Below, in pieces: positions 5,179 through 7,476 of a DNA stretch of 7,476 bases (the first letter of the stretch is position 1; every line of letters starts with the position of its first letter). The position numbers and the translations under genes are program-made. The notes beneath the pieces were generated by a model. It did no database searches, was not told the DNA's origin, and saw only the letters and a list, made by a program, of their open reading frames with translations. This DNA comes from Thermoplasmatota archaeon (GTDB lineage Archaea; Thermoplasmatota; Penumbrarchaeia; Penumbrarchaeales; Penumbrarchaeaceae), in the NCBI GenBank assembly GCA_030591285.1, contig JAUVBH010000073.1, positions 1 through 7,476 on the forward strand. The letters run 5' to 3'.

Positions 5179-5778
5179 ATGCCAACCACGGAGAAGATGA
5201 TAAAACAGGTGCTGGAACTCCGGGAGAAAGGTCTTTCCAGAGAGGATATTGCAAAGGAGCTTCACCTTTCTGAAGAGACTGTGGGTTGGTTGCTCTCAAG
5301 GGGAGAGGGGTCCGAAAAACCTCCTGCAGACACATATATCGGATGGAGGTCCATTGGTGTCTATTCCCAAAGACTTACCCACATGGCGAGGATCTTCGCG
5401 GATATCATCCTCGAGGAGTGCGCCAAGAACGATACTGATGTCGATGCCATCATGGGTGTTGCAATAAACGGTATACCACTTGCAACGACCATCGCAAATG
5501 AGATGGATGTTGAGCTTACACTCTTCAGACCTCCAAGGGGAAAGGAACAAAGTGGAGCGCTTGGATCCATATCCTCCAATTTCGCAGGGGTCCGTGATAA
5601 ACGTGTCGTCATTGTTGATGATGTTCTCTCCACCGGTGGCACCATGAAAAAAGCCATCGAGTTCCTTAAGGCCAATCAAGGGGAGGCAGCTCTCTGCCTG
5701 ACCATCGTGAACAAGCAGCAATTCAACGACATCGAGGGAGTGCCAGTAAGGGCCCTTATCAGAACGCACGTCGTCTGA
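5179..5778 (+). CDS. gfcR: GfcR-like transcriptional regulator (HTH plus orotate phosphoribosyltransferase-like domain)
   Basis: The product has 199 residues. Residues about 4-44 form a helix-turn-helix (VLELREKGLSREDIAKELHL, then SEETVGWLLSRG). The rest is a type I phosphoribosyltransferase fold: ITHMARIF-like helix after residue 60, a central MGVAINGIPLATTIA segment near 93-107, and the PRPP-binding loop VVIVDDVLSTGGT at 143-155 with both acidic residues and the TGGT turn intact. This HTH-PRTase architecture and length match archaeal GfcR, which in Haloferax volcanii is known to activate genes of glucose and fructose breakdown. It is often annotated as PyrE-like, but the HTH argues for a regulator rather than a pyrimidine-pathway enzyme. 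It has its own promoter and lies 24 nt before lysS. The family is secure; targets in this organism are unknown. Confidence 0.9.
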   Translation: MPTTEKMIKQVLELREKGLSREDIAKELHLSEETVGWLLSRGEGSEKPPADTYIGWRSIGVYSQRLTHMARIFADIILEECAKNDTDVDAIMGVAINGIPLATTIANEMDVELTLFRPPRGKEQSGALGSISSNFAGVRDKRVVIVDDVLSTGGTMKKAIEFLKANQGEAALCLTIVNKQQFNDIEGVPVRALIRTHVV

Positions 5779-5802
5779 GGTCCTAAATTAAAAGGTGATC
5801 CA

Positions 5803-7368
5803 ATGCATTGGGCAGATGTTATAGCCTCAAGGCTCAAAGAGTCAGGGGGCCCGCACAGGATAGCTACCGGGATCACACCTTCCGGGCATATTCACGTAGG
5901 CAACATGAGAGAGATCCTGACCGGAGACATTGTCCACAGAGCTGCCAGGGATCTTGAGGTTGATTCTACACTCTATTACCTTGCAGATGATTTCGACCCT
6001 CTGAGAAAGGTCTATCCATTCCTTCTGGAGGAATACTCCCAGCATGTTGGAAAACCTCTTTCAGAGATCCCATCTCCTGGTGATGATGGAGGGACCTATG
6101 CCCAATACTTCCTGAAACCATTCCTGGAATCTGTTGAAGAGCTCGGAATACATCCTATAGTTCTTCCATCAAGCGAGTCGTATCGGGAAGGAAAATATGC
6201 TGAACCTGCAAGGATCCTTCTTGACAATCGAGATAAAGTTCGAGAGATACTCACCCGTGTATCCGGTCGTGAACTGAAAAAGGACTGGTTCCCGTACAAT
6301 GCCAAGTGTCCATCATGCGGAAGGATCGATTCAACTACTGCATATGATTGGGAAGAACCACTTGTCCTTTTCAAATGCAAATGCGGACACGAGGGGAAGG
6401 CCGACATAAGGACAGATGATGGGAAATTACCATGGAGATTGGACTGGCCTGCAAGATGGTTCTGGTTGGGAGTGACATGTGAACCTTTCGGAAAGGACCA
6501 TGCAGCTTCTGGGGGATCATATGATACTTCATCCGAGATCATTAGGTCTATTCTGGAAAAGGAACCACCCATGTCAGTTGTCTATGAATGGATCCAGCTG
6601 AAGGGAAAAGGAGCCATGTCATCTTCATCCGGCGTAGTTGTGAGCGGGGTGGATATGTTGAAAATGACACCTCCAGAGGTACTACGATTTTTAATTGCAA
6701 AGAACCAACCTGGTCGACACATCGATATGGACCCGGGTCTGGGCATCCTAAATCTGGTGGATGAGTTCGACAGGTATGAGAAGAACTTCTTCGAAGATAC
6801 TTCTGAAGAGGATCCTGATGACAAGAAGAGAACCTATGTCCTTTCCATGGTCAATGATATTAAAGATCGATCTGGGACGGAACAGATCATGAACGTCCCC
6901 TATCGACATCTTGTTACGTTAACCCAGTTGGTTTCCGATATGGACCATCTTGTGGAGAAGTTAAAGAGGACCGAGGGGATAGATAAGTTCACTAAGAGAT
7001 CTTTAGATAGATTGTCCCACAGGAGGTCCTGTGTGGATTTCTGGCTTGAGAACTATGCCCCTGAAGGGGTCAGGTTCACTCTTTACGATGAACCTCCTAA
7101 GGAGGAGATCGATAACCTCACAGATGACCTGTTGTCGGCTTTGAAAGCCATGATGCAGGACCTTCCTTCCATTGAATGGAATGCAGAATCTATCCATAAT
7201 GCAATTTACGAGGGATCGAGGTCCAGAGATATCAATCCGAAGGTGACCTTCAAAGCATTCTATCGGATCCTGCTTGGTCGTGATCGGGGCCCGAGACTGG
7301 GTTTCTTCCTGTCTACGATGGATAGAGATGATGTATTGAGGAAGATCCGGATCGCTCTGGGTGAATGA
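5803..7368 (+). CDS. lysS: Class I lysyl-tRNA synthetase
   Basis: The 521-residue product is full length for archaeal class I LysRS and charges tRNA-Lys with lysine in the cytoplasm. The Rossmann-fold signature appears as TPSGHIHVGNMRE, with the HIGH-type motif HVGN at residues 31-34. A zinc-type pair follows: CPSCG at 169-173 and CKCGH at 192-196. WRLDWPARWFWLGV and FGKDHAASGGSYD are conserved core blocks. The KMSKS-type loop is GAMSSSSG, around 271-277, with Ser where the canonical motif has its last Lys. TPPEVLRFLIAKNQPGRHIDMDPG then leads into the helical anticodon-binding region. AGGTGATC at 5793-5800 precedes the ATG by two bases. The 24-nt gap after gfcR and the lack of a usable promoter in it suggest co-transcription. 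The family is a different class from bacterial and eukaryotic LysRS and typical of archaea. Confidence 0.97.
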   Translation: MHWADVIASRLKESGGPHRIATGITPSGHIHVGNMREILTGDIVHRAARDLEVDSTLYYLADDFDPLRKVYPFLLEEYSQHVGKPLSEIPSPGDDGGTYAQYFLKPFLESVEELGIHPIVLPSSESYREGKYAEPARILLDNRDKVREILTRVSGRELKKDWFPYNAKCPSCGRIDSTTAYDWEEPLVLFKCKCGHEGKADIRTDDGKLPWRLDWPARWFWLGVTCEPFGKDHAASGGSYDTSSEIIRSILEKEPPMSVVYEWIQLKGKGAMSSSSGVVVSGVDMLKMTPPEVLRFLIAKNQPGRHIDMDPGLGILNLVDEFDRYEKNFFEDTSEEDPDDKKRTYVLSMVNDIKDRSGTEQIMNVPYRHLVTLTQLVSDMDHLVEKLKRTEGIDKFTKRSLDRLSHRRSCVDFWLENYAPEGVRFTLYDEPPKEEIDNLTDDLLSALKAMMQDLPSIEWNAESIHNAIYEGSRSRDINPKVTFKAFYRILLGRDRGPRLGFFLSTMDRDDVLRKIRIALGE

Positions 7369-7476
7369 TGATTGTAGGGTCGTTTTTCTTGTTTGTTTGA
7401 GCATATTCGCAATTTTTTTCTTTTGAAAGTAGATTATTAGTGTGGAAATAATAATTCTGCCAGAATGAAATATGTA
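7369..7476. other. Intergenic region after lysS
   Basis: This AT-rich end of the window contains T-tracts and then a segment with GAAAGTAGAT (7425-7434) and GGAAATAATAAT (7444-7455), which recall sequences in the 3023-3240 promoter region. No ORF or RNA gene is supported here; a promoter for a gene beyond the window is possible. Confidence 0.5.
7382..7424 (+). terminator. T-tract terminator after lysS
   Basis: Several T-runs follow the TGA at 7366-7368: five at 7383-7387, seven at 7413-7419 and four at 7421-7424, with little secondary structure. This fits archaeal U-tract termination of the gfcR-lysS transcript, perhaps at more than one site. Confidence 0.6.

Noticed and set aside
5296..5769. 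157-codon minus-strand ORF opposite gfcR
   Set aside because: Lies wholly antisense to a clear HTH-PRTase gene and shows no motif of its own.
5783..5791. TATA-like TAAATTAAA between gfcR and lysS
   Set aside because: A start 25 nt downstream would fall inside the lysS coding region and leave out its Shine-Dalgarno site.
6096..6572. 158-codon minus-strand ORF opposite lysS
   Set aside because: Antisense shadow of a conserved synthetase; Ser/Pro-rich translation with no recognisable domain.
7003..7404. 133-codon minus-strand ORF at the end of lysS
   Set aside because: Mostly antisense to lysS and no ribosome-binding site or family motif is seen.
1..7476. CRISPR array, insertion sequence, tRNA or rRNA gene
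   Set aside because: No spaced direct repeats, transposase-like protein, terminal inverted repeats, or tRNA cloverleaf sequence was seen.

Overview
The window looks like a piece of an archaeal chromosome, most likely euryarchaeal in the broad sense and possibly Thermoplasmatota-like. Supporting signs are a class I lysyl-tRNA synthetase, a GfcR-type HTH plus phosphoribosyltransferase regulator, TATA/BRE-like promoters, T-tract terminators, GGTGA-type Shine-Dalgarno sites before nearly every gene, UUG starts, and a large PKD/cadherin-like surface protein with a C-terminal anchor. The exact lineage cannot be fixed from this sequence alone.

Layout. Positions 1-399 (+) hold the C-terminal part of a cyclophilin peptidyl-prolyl isomerase, cut by the window edge. 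A convergent gene follows at 428-3022 (-): an 864-residue type I surface protein with an N-terminal export signal, about three cadherin-like modules, a PKD-like domain, one C-terminal transmembrane helix and a proline-rich tail that should lie in the cytoplasm. A 218-bp divergent promoter region (3023-3240) separates it from a tightly packed rightward cluster at 3241-5081. That cluster encodes a CDC48-N-like double-psi beta-barrel protein, three small helical proteins that share a divergent C-terminal module, and a tandem PRC-barrel protein. After a 97-bp gap with a new promoter come a GfcR-like regulator (5179-5778) and lysS (5803-7368), probably co-transcribed. The window ends in a T-rich terminator region.

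The most interesting part is the 3241-5081 cluster. The three small genes (3611-3883, 3893-4225, 4239-4580) encode proteins of 90, 110 and 113 residues. They align without gaps from an invariant Ile-x-x-Tyr motif to the stop, and in each protein exactly 68 residues follow that Ile. Their N-termini differ: one short and apparently soluble, one a transmembrane anchor, one an acidic segment with a probable amphipathic helix. Spacings of 1-13 nt and stop codons that overlap or lie next to Shine-Dalgarno sites suggest coordinated translation. I infer a membrane-associated scaffold or adaptor set. I do not recognise it as a named system, and its function is unknown from sequence alone.
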